Positions 11,203 to 20,365 of a DNA stretch of 64,000 nt are shown here, in pieces. Numbering within the stretch: the first letter of the stretch is position 1; each line of letters begins with the position of its first letter. Origin of the DNA: Myxococcales bacterium (GTDB taxonomy: Bacteria; Myxococcota_A; Polyangia; Polyangiales; Polyangiaceae); contig JADKKK010000010.1 in the NCBI GenBank assembly GCA_016720545.1, forward strand, positions 1 through 64,000. Reading direction: 5' to 3'. Under the pieces are notes generated by a model. The model made no database searches and was not told where the DNA came from. It was given only the letters and a program-made list of their open reading frames with translations. The position numbers and the translations under genes are program-made.

Positions 11203-11439
11203 GGCGCGCGCACCCTAGCAGGTCCTGCAGGTCGCTCGCCCCCCGGCCGGCGAGGCAAGGCGAGCGAGCAGACCCCTGGGAACTGCGGCAACGGGCTGTT
11301 CATCACCAGGGCGTGTGCGGGTGCGGAGTCGGGCCGGACGCAGTGTTGCGACGGGACGACGAGCCCCACGTGTCAGTGCCGCGCGGGCGGCCTGTAGGTG
11401 GTCGCGAAGGGCCTCGCGCGGAATCCCATGAAGAAGCGG
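11203..11439. other. Intergenic stretch with Cys-rich open fragment
   Basis: No complete gene is visible. On the plus strand, codons ending at 11397 read NCGNGLF, then ACAGAESGRTQCCDGTTSPT, then CQCRAGGL before a TAG: six Cys in 37 residues, unlike the surrounding composition. No start codon with a ribosome site precedes it in frame. It may be the end of a small secreted Cys-rich protein whose beginning is frameshifted. Confidence 0.25.
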
Positions 11440-11513
<74 letters not shown>

Positions 11514-11612
11514 AAGCGGTTACGTTCCGACGGGTTACAGCGGCGCGCGCGCGGCGTCAATCGTGCGCTGCGAGCCCAGCCGAAGCGGGTCCACGCGAGC
11601 GACCCCGTTTGG

Positions 11613-11795
11613 TCAAGGTGGATGACTACTTGCCCCGCCCGATCTGTCGGACGGCGCGGTCGCCACACACGCGGGCATCGCCACAAGGGCAAACGCGCCC
11701 GCGACCGTGAAGCGGAGCCACGACGCCGCGCGATGCGGGGCGATCGCGTTGTGGTGCGTGCGGTGCGTGCGGTGCGTGCGGTGCGTGATGCCCAT
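11613..11795 (-). CDS. Small putative lipoprotein
   Basis: A 60-residue open frame starts at ATG 11793-11795 with GACGGAG about eight bases upstream. After a repetitive basic leader (HRTHRTHRTHH) comes a classical export signal, WLRFTVAGAFALVAMPAC, whose MPAC could act as a lipobox, and a short polar tail (VATAPSDRSGGASSHPP). The basic leader is encoded by the 9-base tandem repeat at 11753-11788. No family is recognised. It lies in an otherwise empty interval, so it may be non-coding or a fragment. Confidence 0.35.
   Translation of the reverse strand: MGITHRTHRTHRTHHNAIAPHRAASWLRFTVAGAFALVAMPACVATAPSDRSGGASSHPP
11753..11788. repeat. 9-bp tandem repeat (GGTGCGTGC x4)
   Basis: Four tandem copies of GGTGCGTGC, the last with one change. 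The period is a multiple of three, so copy-number change would keep the minus-strand frame open; there it encodes His-Arg-Thr units ahead of a signal peptide. Confidence 0.85.
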
Positions 11796-11878
11796 CTCCC
11801 TGCTCCGTCCCTGATTCTACGCCCCTACGAGTGAACACCTTCCCGGGCCGTCGCGCCAACCCTGAGTCACATTTGTCG

Positions 11879-11926
11879 CCTCTTCTCGCACCTCTTCTCG
11901 CACCTCTTCTCGCACCTCTTTTCTCA
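11879..11926. repeat. 12-bp tandem repeat (CCTCTTCTCGCA x4)
   Basis: Three exact copies of CCTCTTCTCGCA and a fourth variant (CCTCTTTTCTCA) lie 33 bases before the start of the UDP-sugar pyrophosphorylase gene. The plus strand is strongly pyrimidine-rich here. The repeat could affect that gene's promoter or leader; no promoter boxes are evident. Confidence 0.85.
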
Positions 11927-11959
11927 CCTCCGCCGCGAAAATGGCGCGACACTGCGCCC

Positions 11960-13118
11960 ATGACCGCAGCCGCTCTCGTGTCCGATCTCGCGTCTGACCT
12001 CGCGGGGCTCGACCCGCAGCTCAGGGCCCGCCTCGACGCGGCGGGCTTCCGCGACGCCCGCCTCGTCGAGCTCGCCGCCGGCCTCGCCGACAAGGCCGCG
12101 CTCTTCGCGAAGAACCGCCTGACCGGCGACGTGACCCCGCCGCGCGACACGGAGCTCCTCTCGCTCCCCGAGCCCGGCAGCGCCGAAGCGGAGCGGCTGG
12201 GCGCCCTCGGGCGAGCGGCGATCGACCGAGGCGAGCTCGCGTTCTGCGTCCTCGCCGGCGGCATGGCGACCCGCATGGGCGGCGTCGTGAAGGCGCTCGT
12301 CGAGGCCTTCGACGGCCGCACGTTCCTCGACCTGCGGCTCGCGGAGAACGCGAGCGCCGGCGCGAAGGCCAAGGCGCCGATCCCCTTTGGCTCATGACGA
12401 GCGAGGCCACCGACGGCGGCATTCGCGAGGCGCTCCGCGCGCGCAGCGCCCCCGACCACGTCCACCAGTTCACCCAGGACCTAGGCCTGCGCCTCGCGCC
12501 CGAGGGTGGCCTGTTTCGCGAGGACGACGGCGATCCCAGCGCGTACGCGACCGGCCACGGCGATCTCGTCGACGCGCTCCGGCGCACGCCGCTGCTGGGC
12601 CAGTTCCTCGCGCGCGGCGGCGAGGGCCCGAAGACCGTGTGGATCGCGAACCTCGACAACCTCGGCGCGTCGATCGATCCGGTCGTGCTCGGGCGCTTCC
12701 TCGAGTCGAAGAAGCAGGTGATGGTGGAGGTCTGCAAGAAGGCCCCCGGCGATCGCGGCGGCGTCCCCGTGCACGCGCACGGAAAACTGCAGGTGGTCGA
12801 GGAGTTCCGCCTGCCGGCGGGCTTCGACGGCGCGTCGGTGCCCGTCTTCAACACGAACACGTTCCTCGTGTCGGCCGAGGCCCTCGCGACCGCGAACATC
12901 CCTTGGACGTACTTCGCGGTCGAGAAGAAGGTGCAGGGGCGCGTCGCCATTCAGTTCGAGAGGCTCCTGCAGGAGCTCACCTCCGCCCTCGACGCGGGCT
13001 ACGTGGTCGTGCCGCGCGACGGGGCTGCCTCGCGCTTTCTGCCCGTGAAGGATCACGACGAGCTCGCGCGCCGCCGCCCGAAATCCAGGAAGTCGCGCGC
13101 GCTCGGGGTATGTTGTAA
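11960..13118 (+). pseudogene. UTP--glucose-1-phosphate uridylyltransferase family (UDPGP), frameshifted
   Basis: A UDPGP-family nucleotidyltransferase of about 385 residues, making UDP-glucose or UDP-GlcNAc from UTP and a sugar-1-phosphate. The nucleotide loop is CVLAGGMATRMGGVVKALVE. Later family blocks are VWIANLDNLGASIDPVVLGR, then VFNTNTFLVS and ALDAGYVVVPRDGAASRFLP. One base appears to be missing in the C-run at 12382-12385, where PIPLWLMTS should be read. A second indel near 13075 restores the natural ending EIQEVARARGML at the TAA of 13116-13118. The start ATG at 11960 begins MTAAALVSDLASDL. Which sugar is used cannot be told. Confidence 0.62.
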
Positions 13119-13172
13119 CCACGGTGGCAGGTGCACGCCGCTGCGACCCGCCACGAAAGCGCAAGGAATGAC

Positions 13173-13681
13173 GTGCAGTTCGAGATAACCCACGAGTTCG
13201 ACATCCTCTCGATGCGCTCGAGCTCGCGTTCCTCTCGCCCGACCTCGGGGCGAAGCTCTCGGCCCGCCTGCCGCACATCGAGGCCCTCACGCAGCTCACG
13301 CACAAGGTCGACGTCGATCGCCTCGAGCGCGTGTGGTCGTTCCGCGCCAACGTGAAGATCCCCGCGTTCGCCCAGAAGTACGTCACCCCCGAGATGTGCG
13401 CGTGGGAAGAGACCACCGTGTACGACATTCGCCGGCACGCCGCCTCGTGGCGCGTGAAGGCGAACGTGAAGCCCGAGTGGCAGAAGTACTTCGCGTCGAG
13501 CGGCAGCTACCTCCTCGAGCCGCTGGAGACCGGGCGCACGCGCCGCACCGTGCGAGGCACGCTCGACCTCAACGTGTCGCTCGCCCGGGGCGTCGCCGAG
13601 AAGCTCGTCTACTCCGAGCTCGTGAAGAAGACCTTCGAGGCCGAGGCGGCGGCGCTGCGCGAGCTGGCCACGCTCGGCTGA
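13173..13681 (+). pseudogene. DUF2505-like protein, one frameshift
   Basis: After repair this is a 169-residue protein of the DUF2505/START-like lipid-binding group. It begins at GTG 13173 (VQFEITHEFD) with AAGGA six bases upstream. An indel near 13205 breaks FDIPLDALELAFLSPDLGAK. A frame change in the same stretch leads to KVDVDRLERVWSFRANVKIP and the intact remainder, YVTPEMCAWEETTVYDIRRH to ELATLG. Function in the family is unknown. It sits 34 bases before the SppA-like gene and may be co-transcribed with it. Confidence 0.55.
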
Positions 13682-13715
13682 ATCGCCCGCACGCCGCACG
13701 CCGGCAAGGAGTCTC

Positions 13716-16310
13716 GTGAAGCGCCCAACCCCGCAGTCTCGCACCGCACGCACGTCTGGCAGGTCTGGCAGGTCTGGCAGGTCACGCCTCGTGGCCTCGG
13801 GCGCGGGGGCGCTGCTCGCGCTCGTCGCGTCGGCCGGCCTCGCGCGGGCCGAGCCGTTCCCCGCGAGAGGCGAGCGCGTGTTCTCCCCGGGCCGCAGCGC
13901 CGCGAGCGAGGACTCCGGCGAGGCCCTGGTGCTGAACCCCGCGAACCTGGGGTTCCTCACCGGGAAAGAGCTCCGCTGGACCGGCGTGCGCTGCACCGAC
14001 ACGCAGCGCGTCGCGTGTGGCCACTCGTTCGATCTCTCCACGCCCGTCATGTGGGGCCTCGGGGCGGGTTTCCGTGTAGACTACATCTCTCCGCCGAGCA
14101 CCGCGGGTGGGCCCTATTTCGGCCAAGACTACGTGTGGCTCACGTGGGGCCTCGGCTACAGCGTGTCGCGCTCGCTCTCGTTCGGCGCCACCCTCCAGAC
14201 CTCGTTCTCGCCCAACCGCAGCGTGGGTGGCATCGTCGCGCTGAGCGCCGGAGTCTCGTACCGACCCAGCCCTCGCCTCGCCTTCGGCCTCGTCGCGCAC
14301 GACTTCAACGGGCCGGCGAGCTTCCCCCTGCAGACCGGCGCGTCGCGCGCGCTGTTGCCGGTGCTCGATCGCCAGTACGTGGCCGCCGCTTCCTTCCGCC
14401 CCACGGGCACGCGCGCGTTCGAGGTCGGCGCCGAGGTGCGCTACTACGACGGCGCCGATCAGGCGCGACCCCGCGCGGTGCTCGGGATCGACATCCCCGG
14501 CGTCGGCCGCGCCCGCGGCGACGTGGAGGTGGGCAACCTGAGCCAGAGCGATCCGGCCTACCTCGCGACGCTCGGCCTCGAGCTCAACCTGCGCGGCGCG
14601 TCGCTCGGCGGCGGCGCGATCGTGGGCAACGCCCTCGGCAGGACCACCGACACTGGCCAGTACCTCACCGCCGGGCTCGCCGATTTTGGCAGCCCCGCGA
14701 GCATCCCGCGGAGCGGCCACGCCGTGACGCTGCGCCTCGAGGCGACCCCCGGCACCCGCAGCCACGTGCGCCTGCTCCGGCGCCTGTGGCGGCTCTCCGA
14801 GCGGTCGGACATCGAGGCCGTCACGCTGCTCCTCCGGGACGAGCCCGCGACGTCGTTCGCCCACGCCGAAGAGCTCGCCGACGCGTTCCGCCTCCTCCGC
14901 GCGCGCGGCAAGAAGGTCGTGTGCAGCTTCGAGACGGCGGGGCCGAAGGGCCTCTTCGCGTGCGCGAGCGCCGACCGCGTCGTGCTGAACCCGGCGGGCG
15001 GCGTGCGCTACTCCGGGCTCAAGAGCACGCACATCTACCTCGCGGGGCTCCTCGACAAGATCGGCGTGAAGGCCGAGTTCGTCCGCATCGGCGCGCACAA
15101 GTCCGCCCCCGAGCAGCTCATGAACCGCTCGGCGAGCGACGTGGCGCGCGCCGACCAGGGAGGACCTGCTCCGCAACAACGAGGCCGTGTTCGTCCGCAA
15201 CATGTCGCTCTACAGGCACATGCCGGAGGCGCAGATCCGCGAGGTCACGCGCAAGGGGCCGTTCGTCGCCGTCGAGGCGCGCGACGCGAAGCTCGTCGAC
15301 ACGCTCGCCTTCGACGACGAGCTCGACCGGGTCACGCAGGACGTCGTCGGCCGCAAGGTCAACGTCGAGAAATACGTCGAAGAGGCGGTCGCGCCGCTCC
15401 GCTTCGGCCAGCGAAACAAGGTCGGCCTGCTGTACGTCGACGGCGACATGATCGACGGCCGCTCGAGCACGGTGCCGCTGCTCGGCATGAAGCTCTGCGG
15501 CAGCTACACCATCGCCGAGAGCGCCAAGCGCCTCCGCGAGGACTCGAGCGTGCGCGCCGTGGTGCTGCGCGTCGAGACGCCCGGCGGCTCTTCGCTCGCG
15601 GCCGACGTCATGTGGCGAGAGCTGCGGCTCCTCGCGCAGAAGAAGCCGCTCATCGTGTCGATGGGTTCCATCGCGGCGAGCGGTGGGTACTACGTCGCGG
15701 CGGCCGGCACGAAGATCTACGCGTTGCCGCTCACGGTGACCGGGAGCATCGGCATCTTCTACGGCAAGGCCGACGTGAGCGGCCTGCTCGCCAAGCTCGG
15801 CGTGAACGTCGAGGTGCGAAAGACCACGCCGCGCGCCGACGCCGAGTCGTTCTTCCGCGGCTTCACCCCGACGAGCGCACCGAGCTCGAGCGCAAAGTGG
15901 GGCAGTTCTACGACGTGTTCGTCGACCGCGTCTCGCAGGGTCGCAAGCTCACGCGCGAGCAGGTGGACGCCGTCGGGCAAGGGCGCGTGTGGGCGGGGCA
16001 GCAGGCGCTCGACAAGAAGCTCGTCGACGAGATGGGGGGCCTCCGCCACGCGCTCGAGCACGCGCGCAAGGCCGCGAACCTCCCGGAGGACGCGCCGATC
16101 CAAGAGGAGCCGCCCGTCACCAAGTCGCTCCTCGAGACGGCGCTCGAGCTCGCCGGCTACGCCCGAGGCCCGATGGTGATCGACGGCCTCCCGGTGCAGG
16201 TCAAAGACGTGGTGCGGGCCGTGGCGCCCATGGCCGTGTACGCCGACAGCGTGCCGCTCGCGCGCATGGAGTGGGAGACCCTCGGCGAGAACGGCGTCGA
16301 CGACGACTGA
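13716..16310 (+). pseudogene. SppA-type S49 peptidase with N-terminal barrel-like domain, frameshifted
   Basis: The GTG start at 13716 has AAGGA six bases upstream. A signal peptide (LLALVASAGLARAEP) follows a repetitive Gly-Arg-Ser leader. Residues about 30-345 alternate like an outer-membrane beta-barrel (GEALVLNPANLGFLTGKELR; DYVWLTWGLGYSVSRSLSFG). Residues 350-830 are an SppA-like S49 protease, which cuts peptides in the membrane by a Ser/Lys dyad. The Lys is in RIGAHKSAPEQL and the Ser in MGSIAASGGYYVAAA. Two indels (about 15160-15185 and 15870-15885) move a central block into another frame. Total about 863 residues against about 600 for E. coli SppA. The frameshifts may be sequencing errors. 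Confidence 0.68.
13754..13780. repeat. 9-bp tandem repeat (GTCTGGCAG x3)
   Basis: Three exact copies of GTCTGGCAG inside the 5' end of the SppA-like gene encode the repeated Gly-Arg-Ser leader just before its signal peptide. The period keeps the frame, so the leader length could vary without loss of function. Confidence 0.85.
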
Positions 16311-16399
16311 GCGCGGCCTCGCGCCGACCCTCCCGCGCCCTCCAGCCCCGCCCAGGACGCCCAATTTGGGAGCCCGACGAGGACCGTGCACGAGCGCCC

Positions 16400-16433
16400 T
16401 TGACGAAAGCGTGAACGTCATTTACTAAATGAC
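16400..16433 (+). promoter_or_regulatory. Probable TetR operator and promoter
   Basis: GTCATTTA-C-TAAATGAC at 16417-16433 is a perfect 17-base dyad in otherwise GC-rich DNA, placed exactly at the start of a TetR-family gene, as expected for an autoregulated repressor. TTGACG at 16400-16405 could be a -35 box with an AT-rich -10 region (TTTACT) inside the dyad, so bound repressor would block RNA polymerase. The dyad overlaps an upstream ATG at 16429. Confidence 0.6.
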
Positions 16434-16434
16434 C

Positions 16435-17195
16435 ATGGTTTACGAAATGCCGAGCACCCGCGAGCGCGTCGCCACGGCGACAACCAGCGGCGCATCCTCG
16501 ACGCGGCCATGGGCATGGTCGAGCGCGAGGGCTTCGCGGGGCTCTCTATCCACAAGCTCGCGGCCGCGGTCGACTACACGCCGGGCGCGCTGTACCGCTA
16601 CTTCGGCTCGAAGGACGCGCTCTACGCGCAGCTCGTGCTGCAGGCCCTGGCGGACGCCCGCGCTCACCTCGAGCGCGGCCGGGGCGCCTCTCCCCGGGAC
16701 GCGTCGCCGCTCGCCGTGGTCTTCGCTTAGCGCGCTCCTACCGTGAGTTCGCGCGGGCCACCCCCGAGCGCTTTGGCCTGCTCGCCACCACCCTCGCCGA
16801 TCCGCGGGTCCTCGTGGAGGACGACGGCGCCGCCGAGCCGATCATGGCGAGCATGATGGCGACGTTCCAGGGCGTGAGCGTCGCGCTCGCGGCGGCGAGC
16901 GAGGCGGGCGAAGCTCGCCGCGGGCGATCACGTCGAGCGCACGCTCTGCCTGTTCGGCTTGGCGCAGGGCGTCCTGCAGATGGAGAAGCAGGCGAGCCGG
17001 GCGGCCGGCGCGATCGACACCGAGCGGCTCTTGCTCTCGGGCGTGCGCGCGCTGCTCGTGGGGTGGGGCGCTTCGCCCGACGCGGCCGACGCGGCCAGCT
17101 CCCTCGACGTGCTCGACCTGAAAGAGCATCTTCCGCCGGACGCGCGGCCCTCGAAGGCACGAAGAACAGCGAACACTGGGGAGTCACGACGATGA
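16435..17195 (+). pseudogene. TetR/AcrR family regulator, frameshifted
   Basis: TetR-family repressor of about 245 residues. The HTH lies in RRILDAAMGMVEREGFAGLS, IHKLAAAVDYTPGALYRYFG and SKDALYAQL, a standard TetR N-terminus; the ligand-binding half continues in two other frames (YREFARATPERFGLLATTLA; LCLFGLAQGVLQMEKQASRA). Indels lie near 16485, 16725 and 16910. The stop TGA at 17193 overlaps the ATG of the hydroxylase gene (ATGA), so the two are probably translated together. The operator at its start implies self-regulation and control of the hydroxylase. Confidence 0.6.
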
Positions 17196-17767
17196 GCGAG
17201 CTTGGCAAGTCGGTGGTGTGGGCCTTCGTCGCGGCGCTCTCGGGGGCGCTCACGTGGACCTTCCTCGAGTACGTCATCCACCGCTGGCTCGGGCACGACA
17301 AGCGGTTCCGCAAGAACCCGTTCGCGGTCGAGCACATCCGCCACCACAGCCAGGGCGACTACTTCGCCCCCACGTGGAAGAAGCTGTGCGCTGGCGCCGC
17401 GGCGGGCTCGGTGGTCGCCGTCCCCGCGGTGGCGATCGCGGGCTCCGCGATTGGCCTCGCGTACACAGTGGGGCTGCTCGCCTTCTACGGGGCGTACGAG
17501 GTGCTCCATAGGCTCGAGCACGTGACCGGCGGCGTGGGGCCCTACGCGCGCTGGGCGCGTCGGCACCACTTCACGCACCACTTCGTCGACGCGCGCTTCA
17601 ACCACGGCGTCACCACCTCGCTCTGGGATCACGTGTTCGGCACCTACAAGGCTCCGTCGACCATTCGCGTCCCTCAACGCCTGTGCATGCGGTGGCTGAA
17701 GGACGCGAGCGGCCAGGTGCGAGCCGACTGGGCCGACACGTTCACCCTCGACGCGCCCCGGGCCTGA
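17192..17767 (+). CDS. Fatty acid hydroxylase / sterol desaturase superfamily membrane protein
   Basis: A 191-residue diiron membrane enzyme, probably hydroxylating or desaturating a lipid. The His clusters that bind the two irons are present in order: EYVIHRWLGHDKRF, EHIRHHSQGD, HRLEHV, RRHHFTHHF and FNHGVTTSLWDHVFGT. Three or four hydrophobic segments (VVWAFVAALSGALTWTFLEY; VVAVPAVAIAGSAIGLAYTV; GLLAFYGAYEVL) place it in the inner membrane. It is the first undamaged gene of the window. The 4-base overlap with the TetR gene suggests it is that regulator's target. The substrate is unknown. Confidence 0.8.
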   Translation: MSELGKSVVWAFVAALSGALTWTFLEYVIHRWLGHDKRFRKNPFAVEHIRHHSQGDYFAPTWKKLCAGAAAGSVVAVPAVAIAGSAIGLAYTVGLLAFYGAYEVLHRLEHVTGGVGPYARWARRHHFTHHFVDARFNHGVTTSLWDHVFGTYKAPSTIRVPQRLCMRWLKDASGQVRADWADTFTLDAPRA

Positions 17768-17855
17768 CCGCCCCGGGCGTGACCGCCCCCCGCGAGCGGC
17801 TGTGAGCGCAATTGAGACGTGCATGTCGCGCGGATCCCGGTCACACCTGGCGTCG

Positions 17856-19748
17856 ATGTCTCTCCTTCGCCACACGTCAGGTCCCCGCTTCCTCGTCGCG
17901 GCGGCGCTCCCGCTGCTGCCGCTCGTCCTCGCCCTGCCGGCGGCGTGCAGCGCCACGGCGACGCCCGGGGGCGGCGGCGGCACAGCGGACGACGGCGGAT
18001 CCGCGGTCGTGGCGCCCGGGACCGAGTGCACGGCGCGTGAGCTCGTCGCGCCCGCGCAGAACTACCTGAAGGACATCTCGGAGAAGAGCGGCATCCAGAA
18101 GGGCAACTTCGTGCCCAGCCCGGCGACGCCCATCCCCATCAACGACCACAGCCGCCTCGCTTTGGTCGACGTCGACGGAGACGGCTGGGACGACGCGGTC
18201 ATGCACTCGCTCTTCCCGAACCCCCAGAAGGGCATCCCGTTCGAACACCTGGTCTTTCGCAACAAGCACGACGGCACCTTCGAGGACATCTCCGAGGCGT
18301 CGGGTCTACGCGGAGTGCAGGCGGGCTTCCTCGTGTTCGCTGACGTCGACAACGACGGAGACCAAGACTGCTTCGCGGGCCTCGACATCGACCTCCCCGG
18401 GCAGACGAGCGTGGTGCTGTTGAACGACGGAAGAGGGCACTTCACGCCCAAAGCCGGGAGCGGCGTCGAGCGCGTCAAGTACGTCGCGAACGCGGTGTTC
18501 GCCGACTTCGACAACGACGGGAAGGTCGACCTCTTCCTGGGCAATGGCCACACGAGCTACGCGGCGAAGAACGCGTTCCTGCTCGGGAAGGGCGACGGGA
18601 CCTTCACCGACGTGACCGGCGAGCGCCTGCCCGGCGTGCCGGCACAACCGACGGACGGGCTCGTGGCCTGCGACTACGACGACGACGGCGATCTCGACGT
18701 CTTCGTGTCGACCTACGGGGTGAGCGTCCGGAACGGGTGGAATCAGCTCTGGGAGAACGACGGCAAGGGCGCGTTCACCGACGTCGCGTCGGAGCGCGGG
18801 TTCGCCGCGCTGGCGACTGGCAACTACTTCAATCCGCGCACTGGCAACGGGAAGGACGCGCAGCCCGTCACGCCCGACAAGATCGTGGGGAGCAACGGGT
18901 TCGGTGTCGACTGCGCCGACATCACGGGCGATGGGCTGCCGGACGTGTGGCTCACGACCATCAGCCACGCCGACGGGGCCGACGAGAGCCGGCTCTGGAG
19001 TGATCCGAGCCAGCTCCTCGTCAACAAAGGGAGAGACGCCGGCTTCGCCTTGGCCAACGAGTTTCTCTCCCGTGGGCTCCCCTACAACGAGGGCGACATC
19101 GACGCAGCGATCGTCGACTTCGACAACGACGGTCGGCTCGATCTCTCGGTCACCCGCACCGACAAGTACGAGGCGAGCTTCTTCGATCCGCAGCAAAAGG
19201 GCTATTTGGGGCTCTTTCATCAGGGCGCGGACGGCGCGTTCACGAGCCTCGGCCTCACGTCGGGAGTGAACGACACGGCCCCCGGCGGCAAGCGCGGCAA
19301 GGCCGGCCAGAACCTCGCCTGGGCCGACATCGACCACGACGGCGATGCCGATCTGCTCTTCGGCGCGCGCGATCAGGGCGGCGGGCGGGCGAACCTCCTC
19401 TTCGAGAACACCCTCGGCCAGGACAACACGTGGCTCGCGCTCCAGGTGCGTGGTGACGGCGCAAAGGTGCACGGCGACGCGTTCGGCACGAAGGTCACGG
19501 TCCGGGTGGGAGATCGCGTGATCGTGCGCGAGAAGAAGTCGAGCCGCGGCACGTACGACAGCATCGACGGGAGCACGCTGCTCTTCGGCCTCGGCGGGCT
19601 TCCCGCGTGCGCGGCCGGGCGCAACGCTGCCACCCTCGAGATCCGCTGGCCGGACGGCACGGTCGACAAATACGGCCGCGAGGCGTTCTCCCTGCGCAGC
19701 TACCTGCGGGCCACCTACGGCCAGAAGAAGCTCGAGCCGATCAAGTAG
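17856..19748 (+). CDS. FG-GAP/VCBS repeat lipoprotein with ASPIC/UnbV-like C-terminus
   Basis: A secreted lipoprotein of about 630 residues. From ATG 17856 the N-terminus is ideal for lipidation (FLVAAALPLLPLVLALPAAC); earlier GTG 17802 and ATG 17823 are in frame but would add a long leader. Repeated Ca-binding loops of the FG-GAP/VCBS beta-propeller type are spaced through the protein: VDVDGDGWDDAV, ADVDNDGDQDCFAG, ADFDNDGKVDLFLGNG, CDYDDDGDLDVFVS, VDFDNDGRLDLSV and ADIDHDGDADLLFG. The C-terminal 100 residues (GDRVIVREKKSSRGTYDSID to ATLEIRWPDGTVDK) match the ASPIC/UnbV domain. Role probably adhesion or carbohydrate binding at the surface. Its end overlaps the next gene by 8 bases. Confidence 0.82.
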   Translation: MSLLRHTSGPRFLVAAALPLLPLVLALPAACSATATPGGGGGTADDGGSAVVAPGTECTARELVAPAQNYLKDISEKSGIQKGNFVPSPATPIPINDHSRLALVDVDGDGWDDAVMHSLFPNPQKGIPFEHLVFRNKHDGTFEDISEASGLRGVQAGFLVFADVDNDGDQDCFAGLDIDLPGQTSVVLLNDGRGHFTPKAGSGVERVKYVANAVFADFDNDGKVDLFLGNGHTSYAAKNAFLLGKGDGTFTDVTGERLPGVPAQPTDGLVACDYDDDGDLDVFVSTYGVSVRNGWNQLWENDGKGAFTDVASERGFAALATGNYFNPRTGNGKDAQPVTPDKIVGSNGFGVDCADITGDGLPDVWLTTISHADGADESRLWSDPSQLLVNKGRDAGFALANEFLSRGLPYNEGDIDAAIVDFDNDGRLDLSVTRTDKYEASFFDPQQKGYLGLFHQGADGAFTSLGLTSGVNDTAPGGKRGKAGQNLAWADIDHDGDADLLFGARDQGGGRANLLFENTLGQDNTWLALQVRGDGAKVHGDAFGTKVTVRVGDRVIVREKKSSRGTYDSIDGSTLLFGLGGLPACAAGRNAATLEIRWPDGTVDKYGREAFSLRSYLRATYGQKKLEPIK

Positions 19749-20274
19749 GCGCCGACGTGGCGGCGCGGCGCGCCCTCCGCCGCCCTAGCGCGCCGCCCGC
19801 GGCGGCGAACGGAGTGGCCAGGGCGAGCGGCGCCAAGAAGCCCGACACGCCCACGACGCCGAACGTGAGCCCGCCGATGACGATCCCCAATGCGACGCCG
19901 GCGATCGCGGCCTCGCGAGGGCCGAGGCCCTTGCCGAAACGGCCCACGAGGAAGCCTCCGGCCACGGCGGCGATGGCGAGCGCGAGCCCGTGCGGGATGG
20001 CGAGCATCAGCCCGACGCGCAGGCGATCCTGGGCAGACGCGTTCGCCAGGGAGCGCGCCGCCTCTTCGGCGCTGCCGACGTGGCCCACCGCGCGGAGGAT
20101 GAGCGCGTCGGAGAGCTTCTGGGCGACCGCCATGAGCGGGAGCCACGCGCCGAAGATGCCGACCGTGCCGAAGCCGACCCAGTGCCACGGCGGGCGATCC
20201 TCCTCGTCGGCGTCCGACGGCTCGGGCGCGGACTTCAGCACGGGGAGGCGGCGCTTGTTGTCTGTGCTCGGCAC
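19741..20274 (-). CDS. Hypothetical integral membrane protein
   Basis: The GTG at 20272-20274 starts a 177-residue protein. Its N-terminus is charged and cytoplasmic-looking (STDNKRRLPVLKSAPEPSDA). Four hydrophobic stretches follow: WVGFGTVGIFGAWLPLMAVA, VGLMLAIPHGLALAIAAVAG, AIAGVALGIVIGGLTFGVVG and FLAPLALATPFAAAGGAL. It ends in a basic tail. No family is recognised. It is convergent with the FG-GAP gene and shares its last 8 bases. Confidence 0.6.
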   Translation of the reverse strand: MPSTDNKRRLPVLKSAPEPSDADEEDRPPWHWVGFGTVGIFGAWLPLMAVAQKLSDALILRAVGHVGSAEEAARSLANASAQDRLRVGLMLAIPHGLALAIAAVAGGFLVGRFGKGLGPREAAIAGVALGIVIGGLTFGVVGVSGFLAPLALATPFAAAGGALGRRRARRAATSAPT

Positions 20275-20365
20275 GCTCCATGTGTATAGCAGGCGTGCAG
20301 CAGGCGCGCGCGCTGGGAGGAGACGAGCGCGCGCTCCAGCTTCGAGCGCCGCGCCGTGCGACAGC

